Virus record (IMG/VR): IMGVR_UViG_3300031706_000024 | Span: 1-30,766 of that record | Direction: 5' to 3' (one strand) | Source of the DNA: a virus | Length of the DNA stretch: 30,766 bases | Part shown: one piece after another, positions 6,711 to 13,856 of the stretch | How positions within the stretch are numbered: the first letter of the stretch is position 1 | Layout of the letters: each line of letters starts with the position of its first letter | Made by a program: the position numbers and the translations under genes | The notes under the pieces: generated by a model | The model's database searches: none | What the model saw: only the letters and a program-made list of their open reading frames with translations | Told to the model about the DNA's origin: nothing

Positions 6711-7131
6711 GAAAAAATTACCAACAGATTGTAAAGTCGGATTTACATGTTCAACGTTTGATCTGTTTCATGCAGGTCATATTGTAATGTTACAAGAAGC
6801 AAAGACGTTGTGTGATTACTTGATTGTTGGATTATTGATTGACCCAACGGTAGATCGTCCTGATGCAAAGAACGCACCAGTTCAGACTCCATTTGAAAGA
6901 TACATACAGTTATCTTCTTGTAAATATGTAGACGAGGTAATACCTTTCTCAACTGAGCAAGAATTGGTTGATATGATTTTAACTATCAATCCTGACATTC
7001 GAATTGTTGGTGAAGAATATAAAGATGTTGAGCATACTGGAAAAGGTTTATGTCCTGTTCATTATAATCGCAGAAGGCATTCTTTCAGTTCGTCAGAGCT
7101 CAGACAACGTGTGGTCAATTCAGATAAATAA
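6697..7131 (+). CDS. Cytidylyltransferase-family nucleotidyltransferase (TagD-like)
   Basis: A 144-residue nucleotidyltransferase of the glycerol-3-phosphate cytidylyltransferase type. H25-A-G-H28 in the STFDLFHAGH block is the nucleotide-binding HxGH motif, YVDEVIPF is the conserved middle strand, and SFSSSELRQRV corresponds to the C-terminal signature. It would couple CTP (or another NTP) to a phosphorylated small molecule, releasing pyrophosphate. A longer frame begins at 6661, but the ATG at 6697 has a strong SD (GAGGAA) and overlaps the HAD-kinase end by 14 bases, as expected for coupling. With that kinase it would make a CDP-type donor; the glycosyltransferase 28 bases downstream is the natural user. 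Confidence 0.88.
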   Translation: MFLDRKKLPTDCKVGFTCSTFDLFHAGHIVMLQEAKTLCDYLIVGLLIDPTVDRPDAKNAPVQTPFERYIQLSSCKYVDEVIPFSTEQELVDMILTINPDIRIVGEEYKDVEHTGKGLCPVHYNRRRHSFSSSELRQRVVNSDK

Positions 7132-7158
7132 ATTTAACAGAACGGCAAACTTTATATT

Positions 7159-8400
7159 ATGAAAAACATTGGATTTGGAAAGATCGGTAAATCGGTCAAG
7201 TTTAAGCGGAATCGCTTTTCTCCTATTGGTGGAGACAACGAGCCGTCTACAGTACTTATTGCACTCGCAAATAATAACCCAGACAAAAAATTCTACATTA
7301 TCGGACGATCTGATTTCAGTACTCTAAATGAGTCTGAATCATTGGAGTTGTTTCCCTTTGATAATGTAATTGATATTTGGAAAGGTATTAAAAATAAAGA
7401 TGAGGATGCCTTCTTTAATCATGTGATTGATTACTTTAAGAGTAGGTCAATGAAATTAGACTATACTGTTTTAATGGTTGGTCAAGTTGGTACGGTAACA
7501 ATCCCAGGTAAAATTGAACAAGTTAAAGATCGTTCATTATACGCTTCTGTGATTGATATGACAAAGAATTATACGTCACCAATTGCGATTTGGATTAACG
7601 AAGAGAATCCTGATTATGTTGAGATTGTAAACGATCCTCGGTACGTTATGAATCAATCAAGAGACATATTCAATTTACCAAATATATCTTTAGGTCAATA
7701 CGATTACGAATATAAGGTAAGTAGTATTAAGTCATATAAAGAACAAGATCGTTATGACAGATCAATGCCTTCAACATATGCAGGAATGGAAACTTGTTTC
7801 TGTATTAACTATCAACATACTGAACAGTTCAACTTAAATCGTAACGTTCCTTTTATGGTTATCTTAAACGAAGCTAAACCTTCAAGATACAAATTATTAA
7901 AGGATTGGGTATTAGATGAACATGATGATGTTGAGATCTATGGTAAATGGGAACATCCTAATACCGAAACAGACGCAAGGTTCAAAGGATCTATTCATCT
8001 TGATGATGTAATGGCTAAAATGAATAATGTTAAATTTACTTTTATTATTCCAATCGCAAAAGGTTGGGTAACTTCAAAGTATATTGAAATGGTACATGCT
8101 GGTGTGATACCGTTCTTGCATCCATCTTATGATGAACAAGGGCATTTGCCAATACCAGATTTTTTAAGACCGAAGACTCCTGCTGAATTTAAAGAAAGGA
8201 TGAATAGGTTATTAAATAATGAACAGGAGTACGAATCAGTAATTACAGGATTGCGCAAACTTATATGCAAACCTGAATACTACGATGGTACATTCTTAAA
8301 TAATAAAATTATGACAGCGATTGATAATGATTATGTTGCACCTGATGTAACACAATTTGATAAAAAAGTAGCTGCAACACTTGAGGATTTTTTCGGATGA
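7159..8400 (+). CDS. GT-B fold glycosyltransferase, probable DNA (hmC) glycosyltransferase
   Basis: 413 residues. The N-terminal half holds FSPIGGDNEP and FYIIGRSDF, like a first Rossmann domain. The C-terminal half has VEIYGKWE, FKGSIHLDDVMAKMN, FIIPIAKGWVTSKYIEMVHAGVIPF and a final AEFKERMNRLL helix. This order follows T4 beta-glucosyltransferase (FFGNAREK, TGKIPMNMV, LRVWETMASDAVML), the region that binds the nucleotide sugar. The protein ends in LEDFFG, nearly the same as the polymerase tail LDDFFS, suggesting it docks on the gp45 clamp; T4 alpha-glucosyltransferase is reported to bind gp45. It follows the cytidylyltransferase and overlaps the methyltransferase by 4 bases. Specificity for a sugar or other donor is unknown. 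Confidence 0.78.
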   Translation: MKNIGFGKIGKSVKFKRNRFSPIGGDNEPSTVLIALANNNPDKKFYIIGRSDFSTLNESESLELFPFDNVIDIWKGIKNKDEDAFFNHVIDYFKSRSMKLDYTVLMVGQVGTVTIPGKIEQVKDRSLYASVIDMTKNYTSPIAIWINEENPDYVEIVNDPRYVMNQSRDIFNLPNISLGQYDYEYKVSSIKSYKEQDRYDRSMPSTYAGMETCFCINYQHTEQFNLNRNVPFMVILNEAKPSRYKLLKDWVLDEHDDVEIYGKWEHPNTETDARFKGSIHLDDVMAKMNNVKFTFIIPIAKGWVTSKYIEMVHAGVIPFLHPSYDEQGHLPIPDFLRPKTPAEFKERMNRLLNNEQEYESVITGLRKLICKPEYYDGTFLNNKIMTAIDNDYVAPDVTQFDKKVAATLEDFFG

Positions 8401-9620
8401 ACAAAAAAGAAATAACATGGGCACCACTTATTCCACTTATCGGTGGACAAGCTTTAGGAGCAGAGAAGGCATTTGGTAAACCACCCGAAGCCATTTACTC
8501 TTTCGGTGGATTTGAATCTAATGATAGCCATTACGTAAACTATCAACAAAATACATTAGGGCGTGATATTCCTTATGTATTATTAGATTCAGAGAATCCT
8601 AGTATTAAACAAGTTGATGTAGTGACAGGTACTCCACCTTGTGCTGCCCTATCCCAGTTAAATACAGGAACGACAACTGAATCAAAAGGACCAGGTTGCG
8701 CAAAGAACGAATTTATGTATATGGTCTTTGAAAATGGCATTGATGTTCTTGGAGCAAAGGTAGTCATTGTTGAAAATGCTCCTGCGCTTTTTACAAACAA
8801 AGGACGTCCTGTAGCAAATAAACTTTACGAAATTTGTAAAGAACGTGGATTCTCATTAACATTATTTAAAACATCAACAAGATTTCATGGAGTTCCACAA
8901 GGTCGTGATAGATGTTTTGCGATTGGTTGGAAATCAGAATCATCACCAGTTATGAATTACTATAATCGTGATAGAAAAGACTTTGCAGAATATCTTCAAG
9001 AGATTCCTGAAAACGCTTTACATCAGGATATTATTATTAATAAGAATGTACCTGACGAACCATATTATAATTTCATCAAGACAAAAACAAATCGTGATGT
9101 TCGAGAAATTATGATTGAAGAAGGTGTTAAGACAACTCTGAATTATGTAAACAAAAAAGGTTGGATGAAAGAAGCTAACGAATGGTTCCATAAAACAGGT
9201 AATGAAAAAGGTATTAAGTATTCAGATCATGCAATGATGAAGTATGCAGATGGCAAAGGTGTATGGGATGGATCAGTACATGTCTTTGGCGAATATATGA
9301 ATGCAGTGATTGGTCGTAATATGGTTGATACAATGCATCCTACTGAAGAAAGGTCATTAACAATTCGAGAAGCTTTACATATGATGGGATTCCCTGAAGA
9401 TTTTGAGTTACTTGATGGATTAAAGAAAATGAATCATATTGCTCAGAACTGTCCTGTACCAACATCAAGAGATATGCATTTAGAAATTAGTAAGTTTCTA
9501 ACAGGTGAGCTTGATATGTCAGAGTCAACTTATCTTCGACAGAACAACCTTAAGCAATTAATGGAACATGATAAGAATGGAGTAGATACAACTCCTAACT
9601 TAGCTGAATTCTTTGCATAA
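8397..9620 (+). CDS. C5-cytosine DNA methyltransferase family protein
   Basis: 407 residues with the methyltransferase motifs in order. Motif I is a divergent IGGQALGAEKAFG. Motif IV is GTPPCAALSQLN with catalytic C82. Motif VI is E126-N127 in IVENAPALF. Motif VIII is Q168-G-R170-D-R172. Motif X is QNCPVPTSR. A target-recognition region lies between about 185 and 330. The catalytic residues look intact, so it should attack cytosine C6 and alkylate C5. That position is predicted to carry hydroxymethyl in this phage, so the real substrate is puzzling. The tail LAEFFA resembles the clamp-binding ends of the polymerase and the upstream transferase. It is the last gene of the operon from 5393, overlapping the upstream stop (ATGA). 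Confidence 0.87.
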   Translation: MNKKEITWAPLIPLIGGQALGAEKAFGKPPEAIYSFGGFESNDSHYVNYQQNTLGRDIPYVLLDSENPSIKQVDVVTGTPPCAALSQLNTGTTTESKGPGCAKNEFMYMVFENGIDVLGAKVVIVENAPALFTNKGRPVANKLYEICKERGFSLTLFKTSTRFHGVPQGRDRCFAIGWKSESSPVMNYYNRDRKDFAEYLQEIPENALHQDIIINKNVPDEPYYNFIKTKTNRDVREIMIEEGVKTTLNYVNKKGWMKEANEWFHKTGNEKGIKYSDHAMMKYADGKGVWDGSVHVFGEYMNAVIGRNMVDTMHPTEERSLTIREALHMMGFPEDFELLDGLKKMNHIAQNCPVPTSRDMHLEISKFLTGELDMSESTYLRQNNLKQLMEHDKNGVDTTPNLAEFFA

Positions 9621-9625
9621 AACTA

Positions 9626-9654
9626 TTGACAAGACTGAGAAAGTTTGTTATAAT
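9626..9654 (+). promoter_or_regulatory. Early sigma70-type promoter (before dexA)
   Basis: TTGACA 9626-9631 and TATAAT 9649-9654, 17-base spacer, 6 bases after the methyltransferase stop. The -10 region GTTATAATAGTA is identical to that of the promoter at 5393. Confidence 0.9.
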
Positions 9655-9680
9655 AGTATATTGAAATTTAGGAATATAGT

Positions 9681-10319
9681 ATGAGAAATGATTTAATCAT
9701 CGACTTCGAAACAATGGGACAAGATGTTCATAACTGTGCAGTCATTGATGTATCTGTAATGGTATTTCAGTGGGACAAGTTTACATCTGATAATCCTTAC
9801 AACTTAAGCGATGTATTCAAAGCAAAGAAATTTAAATTGAATGTGGCTGAACAAGTAAAGAATTATAATTGGGTAGTTGATAGAAGTACTCTCGACTTTT
9901 GGTCTAAACAGGATTCAGAAGTAAGAAAGAATATTGCTCCTAAAAGTTCAGACCTATCGGTTGAAGACTTTGTGAAACAGTTTACCGACTTTTTAATTGA
10001 TGCTCCAAAGATTAACTATTGGTGGTCAAGATCTAATTCCTTTGACCCTGTTATTCTTGAAAGGCTTTTTAAGTCTCAAGGTAAAGTAGGTCATTTACAA
10101 TCACACCTTAAACATTGGGCTGTTAGAGATACAAGAACCTTTATTGATGCAAAGTTTGATTTTGGTTTAAAGAAGAATGGATTCCCTCCATGTTCAAACG
10201 AGGAGAAGTGGGATTCAGTATTTAAAGCACATGATTCGGCATGGGACATATTGGCTGATGTATTAAGATTACAGTCAATCACTCGAGCCGAAAACGACTT
10301 GGAGCAAATTACAGTATGA
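9681..10319 (+). CDS. dexA: DexA-like 3'-5' exonuclease (DEDD family)
   Basis: 212 residues (T4 DexA 227). The N-terminal IIDFETMG carries the first two metal ligands (D8, E10), STLDFWSKQD and EVRKNIAP follow T4 DexA, SNSFDPVILERLF supplies the third aspartate, and AHDSAWDILADV holds the last aspartates. It degrades DNA from the 3' end; in T4 it is an early, largely dispensable nuclease. SD AGGAAT precedes the ATG. The downstream glycosyltransferase start overlaps its stop by 4 bases, so the two are coupled, which could hint at a shared link to modified DNA or merely shared timing. Confidence 0.92.
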   Translation: MRNDLIIDFETMGQDVHNCAVIDVSVMVFQWDKFTSDNPYNLSDVFKAKKFKLNVAEQVKNYNWVVDRSTLDFWSKQDSEVRKNIAPKSSDLSVEDFVKQFTDFLIDAPKINYWWSRSNSFDPVILERLFKSQGKVGHLQSHLKHWAVRDTRTFIDAKFDFGLKKNGFPPCSNEEKWDSVFKAHDSAWDILADVLRLQSITRAENDLEQITV

Positions 10320-11185
10320 AGTTAGAAGTAAAGACAGAAGAACTACAAAAACAAAGACTCTTTATTGGTACACCTATGTATGGTGGTCAGTGTACAGGAC
10401 TATATACCAAATCAACTAACGATTTAAGTATGCTATGTAGTTCTCACAAAATTCCAATGAAGTACTACTTTCTATTCAACGAAAGTTTAATTCAACGAGC
10501 AAGGAACTATATCGTAGATGAATTCCTTCGTTCTGATTGTACTCATTTATTGTTTATTGATGCAGACATTGGATTTGATCCACGTGACGCGTTAGCATTA
10601 CTTGCATTACAGATTTCAGATCCAGAAAAATACGATGTTGTATGCGGTCCATATCCTAAGAAGACAATTGCTTGGGAAAAGGTAGCTGCAGCTTCTAAGG
10701 CTGGTGTAGGCGTAGAGAATCCTTTTGACTTAGAAAAATTTACATCAGATTTTGTTTTTAATCCAGTTGGAGATATAAAACAATTTAAACTCGCAGAACC
10801 TGTTGAAGTTGCCGAAGGCGGAACTGGGTTTATGTTAATTACAAGAGATGCATTAGAGAAATATCGAGATGCTTATCCTGAAATGGCATATAGACCAGAT
10901 CACGTTAGGACAGAACAATTTGACGGTACTCGCGATATCCACGCTTTCTTTGATTGTGTCATTGACCCAGAATCTAGAAGGTACTTATCCGAAGACTACT
11001 TCTTCTGTAAGATGGCTCGTAAAGCTGGTCTATCAGTATGGATGTGTCCATGGATGAAAATCAACCATGTTGGTTCTTATATCTTTAAGGGTGACATGGG
11101 ATCTCTCGGTCAATTAGGTGTTACGGCAACTGCAGATGAAACTGCTAACAGAAAGTCTTACAATCCTATTGACAAATCTAAATAA
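10316..11185 (+). CDS. GT-A-like glycosyltransferase
   Basis: 289 residues. LLFIDADIGFDPRDAL contains D82-A-D84, the DxD metal/nucleotide-sugar motif of GT-A enzymes. NESLIQRARNYIVDEF precedes it as the usual helix, and EVAEGGTGFMLITRDALEK plus YLSEDYFFCKMARKAGL match the acceptor half (a conserved E-D before the last helices). Related proteins occur in many marine T4-like phages, including ones without hydroxymethylcytosine, so the target may be lipopolysaccharide, a virion protein or DNA. It has no clamp-type tail. It is coupled to dexA by a 4-base overlap. The promoter for the clamp gene begins inside its last codons (11169). Confidence 0.78.
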   Translation: MKLEVKTEELQKQRLFIGTPMYGGQCTGLYTKSTNDLSMLCSSHKIPMKYYFLFNESLIQRARNYIVDEFLRSDCTHLLFIDADIGFDPRDALALLALQISDPEKYDVVCGPYPKKTIAWEKVAAASKAGVGVENPFDLEKFTSDFVFNPVGDIKQFKLAEPVEVAEGGTGFMLITRDALEKYRDAYPEMAYRPDHVRTEQFDGTRDIHAFFDCVIDPESRRYLSEDYFFCKMARKAGLSVWMCPWMKINHVGSYIFKGDMGSLGQLGVTATADETANRKSYNPIDKSK

Positions 11186-11197
11186 ACCTGTTATAAT
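11169..11197 (+). promoter_or_regulatory. Early sigma70-type promoter (before gp45)
   Basis: TTGACA 11169-11174 (inside the end of the upstream gene) and TATAAT 11192-11197, 17-base spacer. It precedes the clamp and clamp-loader cluster. Confidence 0.9.
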
Positions 11198-11230
11198 ATA
11201 CAACAATAAACTAATGGAGAAACCTATATA

Positions 11231-11893
11231 ATGAAATTTTCTAACGAAACCTTGACGGTCCTAAAAAGCTTTACCTCTATCAACAAGTCTATCTTGTTGG
11301 CGGAAGGTTCAGTTATTAAGACTATAACTCCAGAGAAAACACTGATTGCGATCGCGAATATCAGTCAAGAAATACCGGCTGATGCTTGTATTTACGACTT
11401 ATCGCGGTTTCTTTCAATTTTATCTCTGTACAACGATCCTGATGTAGAGTTTAATGATAAATACTTTATTATATCAGAAGGTAAAAGACGTACCAAGTAT
11501 GTTTTTGCCGATCTGTCGATGATTCACACCCCACCAGAAAAGGAAATTAATATTCCTACGGCTGATGTTGTTGTGGATGTAACGGCAGATACACTGTCTT
11601 CAGTATTGAAGGCTGCAGGGGTATTACAATTTTCAGAGATCGCGTTTGTAGGCGAAGGCGGCAAATGCTATCTGAAAGCAATCGACAGTGCCAATAGCAA
11701 CGCAGATGACTTTGGCGTTGAAATTGGGGAAACTGTCGATGAGTTCAGGATTATCATTAAAACTGATAACTTGAAACTGATGCCAATAGATTATGAGGTT
11801 ACGCTTTGTTCAAAAGGTATCTCACAATTTAAAGGCGAAGGCGTCACGTATTACGTGGCAATTGATTCAAAGTCGACTTATAATAAAAGGTAA
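11231..11893 (+). CDS. 45: Sliding clamp (T4 gp45)
   Basis: 220 residues (T4 gp45 228). The start MKFSNETLTVLKSFTSINKS, the core (ISQEIPADACIYDLSRFLSILSLY) and the end (GVTYYVAIDS) follow the gp45 pattern of two similar beta-alpha-beta domains that assemble as a trimer around DNA. It tethers polymerase and, in T4, also activates late transcription through gp33/gp55. It is the predicted partner of the tails ending gp43 and the modification enzymes at 7159 and 8397. SD GGAG (11216-11219). It heads the order 45-unknown-44-zinc ribbon-62-regA that is typical of T4-type phages. Confidence 0.95.
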   Translation: MKFSNETLTVLKSFTSINKSILLAEGSVIKTITPEKTLIAIANISQEIPADACIYDLSRFLSILSLYNDPDVEFNDKYFIISEGKRRTKYVFADLSMIHTPPEKEINIPTADVVVDVTADTLSSVLKAAGVLQFSEIAFVGEGGKCYLKAIDSANSNADDFGVEIGETVDEFRIIIKTDNLKLMPIDYEVTLCSKGISQFKGEGVTYYVAIDSKSTYNKR

Positions 11894-12177
11894 TGAATAT
11901 GAATGATGCAATGCAACAAGGCCAACAAGGCCAACAGCAAGAAAAAGAAGCTGTAATTACTCTTGGAGATATCTCAACGCTACTACAGATCATTGACGTG
12001 GTCAGTACTCGCGGTGGATTCCAAGGGCAAGAACTAGCTGGTATCGGTATGCTAAGAAATAAACTCGAAGCGTACCTAAGACAGAAAGGTCCTAAGCAAG
12101 ACGAAAGTGTTGGTGACGGTTCCGTAGATGTTGATACTAGTGGTGATGGCGAAATGGCTAGCAAGCTCGTAGGTTAA
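11893..12177 (+). CDS. Conserved hypothetical protein between gp45 and gp44
   Basis: 94 residues. It has a Gln-rich start (MQQGQQGQQQEKE), an ordered middle (VITLGDISTLLQIIDVVSTR then QELAGIGMLRNKLEAYLRQK) that looks like two helices, and an acidic Gly/Ser/Asp tail. I recognise the type from the same place in other marine T4-like genomes, but know no function; the position suggests a replication accessory role. The ATG at 11893 overlaps the gp45 stop (TAATG). The ATG two codons later, at 11899, has the better SD distance and may be the true start. The following 92 bases to gp44 are non-coding and structured. Confidence 0.75.
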   Translation: MNMNDAMQQGQQGQQQEKEAVITLGDISTLLQIIDVVSTRGGFQGQELAGIGMLRNKLEAYLRQKGPKQDESVGDGSVDVDTSGDGEMASKLVG

Positions 12178-12179
12178 AC

Positions 12180-12213
12180 TACAGCTCATTTCTCGAGAAG
12201 TGGGGAAACTGTA
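12180..12213 (+). promoter_or_regulatory. Stable hairpin between the 11893 gene and gp44
   Basis: A 13-bp stem: TACAG (12180-12184) with CTGTA (12209-12213), then CTCATTTC (12185-12192) with GAAGTGGG (12197-12204, two G-T pairs). The loop is TCGA and a four-base bulge GAAA (12205-12208) interrupts the 3' arm. It is not followed directly by a T run. It lies 56 bases before the gp44 start. Likely an mRNA processing, stability or translation-control element; function not determined. Confidence 0.5.
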
Positions 12214-12269
12214 AAAGGGGACCCCGCGTTTTTGACTCGAATTTTTTTATATTATGTTTATGGTGAATT

Positions 12270-13223
12270 ATGATTGATGCAAAATCAAATGAAGTCTTAT
12301 GGGTTGAGAAGTACCGTCCGCAAATCGTTGATGATACTATCCTACCAAGCAAGACAAAAGAATCCTTTCGCAAGTTCGTATCAGACGGAAGTGTTCCAAA
12401 TCTATTATTAACCGGTGGTCCAGGTGTAGGTAAAACTACAATTGCGAAAGCTATGTTAGAAGAACTAGGTTGCGATTATATCGTAAAGAATGGTTCTCTT
12501 AATGTTAATATAGATACCCTCCGATACGACATCTCTACTTTCGCTTCCGCTGTTTCTCTCACAGGAACAGGTCGTAAGTATGTTATCTTTGACGAAGCAG
12601 ATTATTTGAACGCAGCAAACGTTCAGCCTGCTCTTCGTAACTTTATTGAAGAATACAGTTCAAACTGTGGCTTTATCTTTACTTGTAATTTCAAGAATCG
12701 TATTATCAGTCCATTACGTTCAAGGTTGTCTGAAATAGACTTCTCTATTGATACTGCTGACCGTCCACAGATGGCAATGGAATTCTTTAAACGCGTTAAG
12801 GCAATACTCGAACAAGAAGAAGTTCAATACGATCCTAAGGTTGTTGCTAAAGTAATTGAGAAACACTTTCCAGATTTCCGTAGAGTATTAACTGAATTAC
12901 AATCGTATGCTGCATCTGGTAAAATCGATGAAGGTATCTTTGTTAATCTTGCTCAGGAATCTATTGATGATCTGTTTCGTTTGCTTAAAGCAAAACAATT
13001 TACCGATATGCGCAAATGGGTTGCCAAGAACTCTGACCAAGATATGAATGAAATGTTTCGACGTATCTACGATATGTGTTCAGATAAAGTTACATTACAA
13101 TCACAAGCAGGATTTATAGTTACATTAGCTGATTATATGTACAAGTCCGGTTTGGTTGCTGACCAAGAAATTAATATGGTTGCATTCCTTACAGAAGTAA
13201 TGATTGAATGTGAGTATTCGTAA
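12270..13223 (+). CDS. 44: Clamp loader large subunit, AAA+ ATPase (T4 gp44)
   Basis: 317 residues (T4 gp44 319). N-terminal WVEKYRPQIVDD is the RFC/gp44 box II. Walker A is GGPGVGKTT (G49-T57), Walker B is VIFDEAD, sensor 1 is FTCNFKNRI, and SPLRSR is the SRC-like arginine finger block. It loads gp45 on DNA with gp62. The start context TTATGGTGAATTATG has a weak SD and is AU-rich, resembling the start of T4 gene 44, a known RegA target, so translational repression by the RegA encoded at 13857 is plausible (inference). Its stop overlaps the start of the next gene (TAATG). Confidence 0.95.
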   Translation: MIDAKSNEVLWVEKYRPQIVDDTILPSKTKESFRKFVSDGSVPNLLLTGGPGVGKTTIAKAMLEELGCDYIVKNGSLNVNIDTLRYDISTFASAVSLTGTGRKYVIFDEADYLNAANVQPALRNFIEEYSSNCGFIFTCNFKNRIISPLRSRLSEIDFSIDTADRPQMAMEFFKRVKAILEQEEVQYDPKVVAKVIEKHFPDFRRVLTELQSYAASGKIDEGIFVNLAQESIDDLFRLLKAKQFTDMRKWVAKNSDQDMNEMFRRIYDMCSDKVTLQSQAGFIVTLADYMYKSGLVADQEINMVAFLTEVMIECEYS

Positions 13224-13408
13224 TGATCGGCCGACTTGTTTGTTTCAGCTGCAAAGCTAAAACTTCAAAGAAGAAAGCTTATACGGTTGAAATGGTTACA
13301 GCAGATGGTAAACATACAGTAACTCTCTGTGAACCTTGTGGTAAAGACTTTGATATAATAGCAAAAGAATTAATAGAGGTACTCGATGAAAGACCTAACA
13401 CCATTTGA
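13223..13408 (+). CDS. Small zinc-ribbon protein
   Basis: 61 residues with two CxxC pairs, C7-F-S-C10 and C36-E-P-C39, spaced as in a zinc ribbon with a beta-hairpin (KKKAYTVEMV, HTVTLCEPC) between them, followed by a C-terminal acidic helix. It sits between the two clamp loader genes, overlapping gp44 by a TAATG junction and gp62 by 23 bases in another frame, so production is tied to theirs. A replication-factor-binding or nucleic-acid-binding role is inferred from position. I know no function for it. Confidence 0.78.
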   Translation: MIGRLVCFSCKAKTSKKKAYTVEMVTADGKHTVTLCEPCGKDFDIIAKELIEVLDERPNTI

Positions 13409-13778
13409 TTTTATGAACGCTGCGTCCTTTTCTAAGGAAGATATTATTCGCAATAGCGATATACCTGAACACACTGAAAAGATGTATAGCGCCTATGTGG
13501 TGAACCGTGGCTTCACTAATTTTGAGGATACGATCTTACACGCAAATGAAATGAATATGCGACATGGTTTATTTGACGGCGCTCAGTTTGATTACTATAA
13601 AGCTGTACTTCGTAAACGCAAAAGATTCTCAAAATGGCCAAAGGCTGATAAGGATATAAACCTAGATGCAATACAGGAAGTGTATCAATGCAACCGTACA
13701 GTTGCGAAACAATATCTTAAAGTATTAAACAAAGAACAACTTGAAACTATCCATGATAAAATTAATGAAGGTGGCTAA
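13386..13778 (+). CDS. 62: Clamp loader small subunit (T4 gp62)
   Basis: 130 residues, shorter than T4 gp62 (187). TPFDFMNAASFSKEDII near the N-terminus and the block MYSAYVVNRGFTNFEDTILHANEMN match gp62. The second half is a basic helical region (AVLRKRKRFSKWPK). It completes the gp44/62 loader. An SD GAGG (13376-13379) lies inside the zinc-ribbon gene, and the start overlaps that gene by 23 bases, so translation is coupled. The next gene, regA, is 78 bases downstream with a late-type promoter between. Confidence 0.9.
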   Translation: MKDLTPFDFMNAASFSKEDIIRNSDIPEHTEKMYSAYVVNRGFTNFEDTILHANEMNMRHGLFDGAQFDYYKAVLRKRKRFSKWPKADKDINLDAIQEVYQCNRTVAKQYLKVLNKEQLETIHDKINEGG

Positions 13779-13783
13779 GATAG

Positions 13784-13818
13784 GATTATTATAAATAATC
13801 TTATATGGTTTAAACCAT
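13784..13818 (+). promoter_or_regulatory. Late-type promoter TATAAATA plus palindromes before regA
   Basis: TATAAATA at 13790-13797 matches the T4 late promoter consensus and lies in a 7-bp inverted repeat (GATTATT 13784-13790, AATAATC 13794-13800). A perfect 14-base palindrome, ATGGTTTAAACCAT, follows at 13805-13818 and could be an operator or form a small hairpin in the leader RNA. Confidence 0.55.
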
Positions 13819-13856
13819 TGCCACTAACTATAATAATTAACAGGTGAATATTAATC

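Noticed and set aside
12217-12233. GGGGACCCCGCG followed by TTTTT as an intrinsic terminator
   Set aside because: The stem can form only three G-C pairs with a three-base loop, and the pairing to the T run is interrupted by GCG. Kept only as part of the structured interval.
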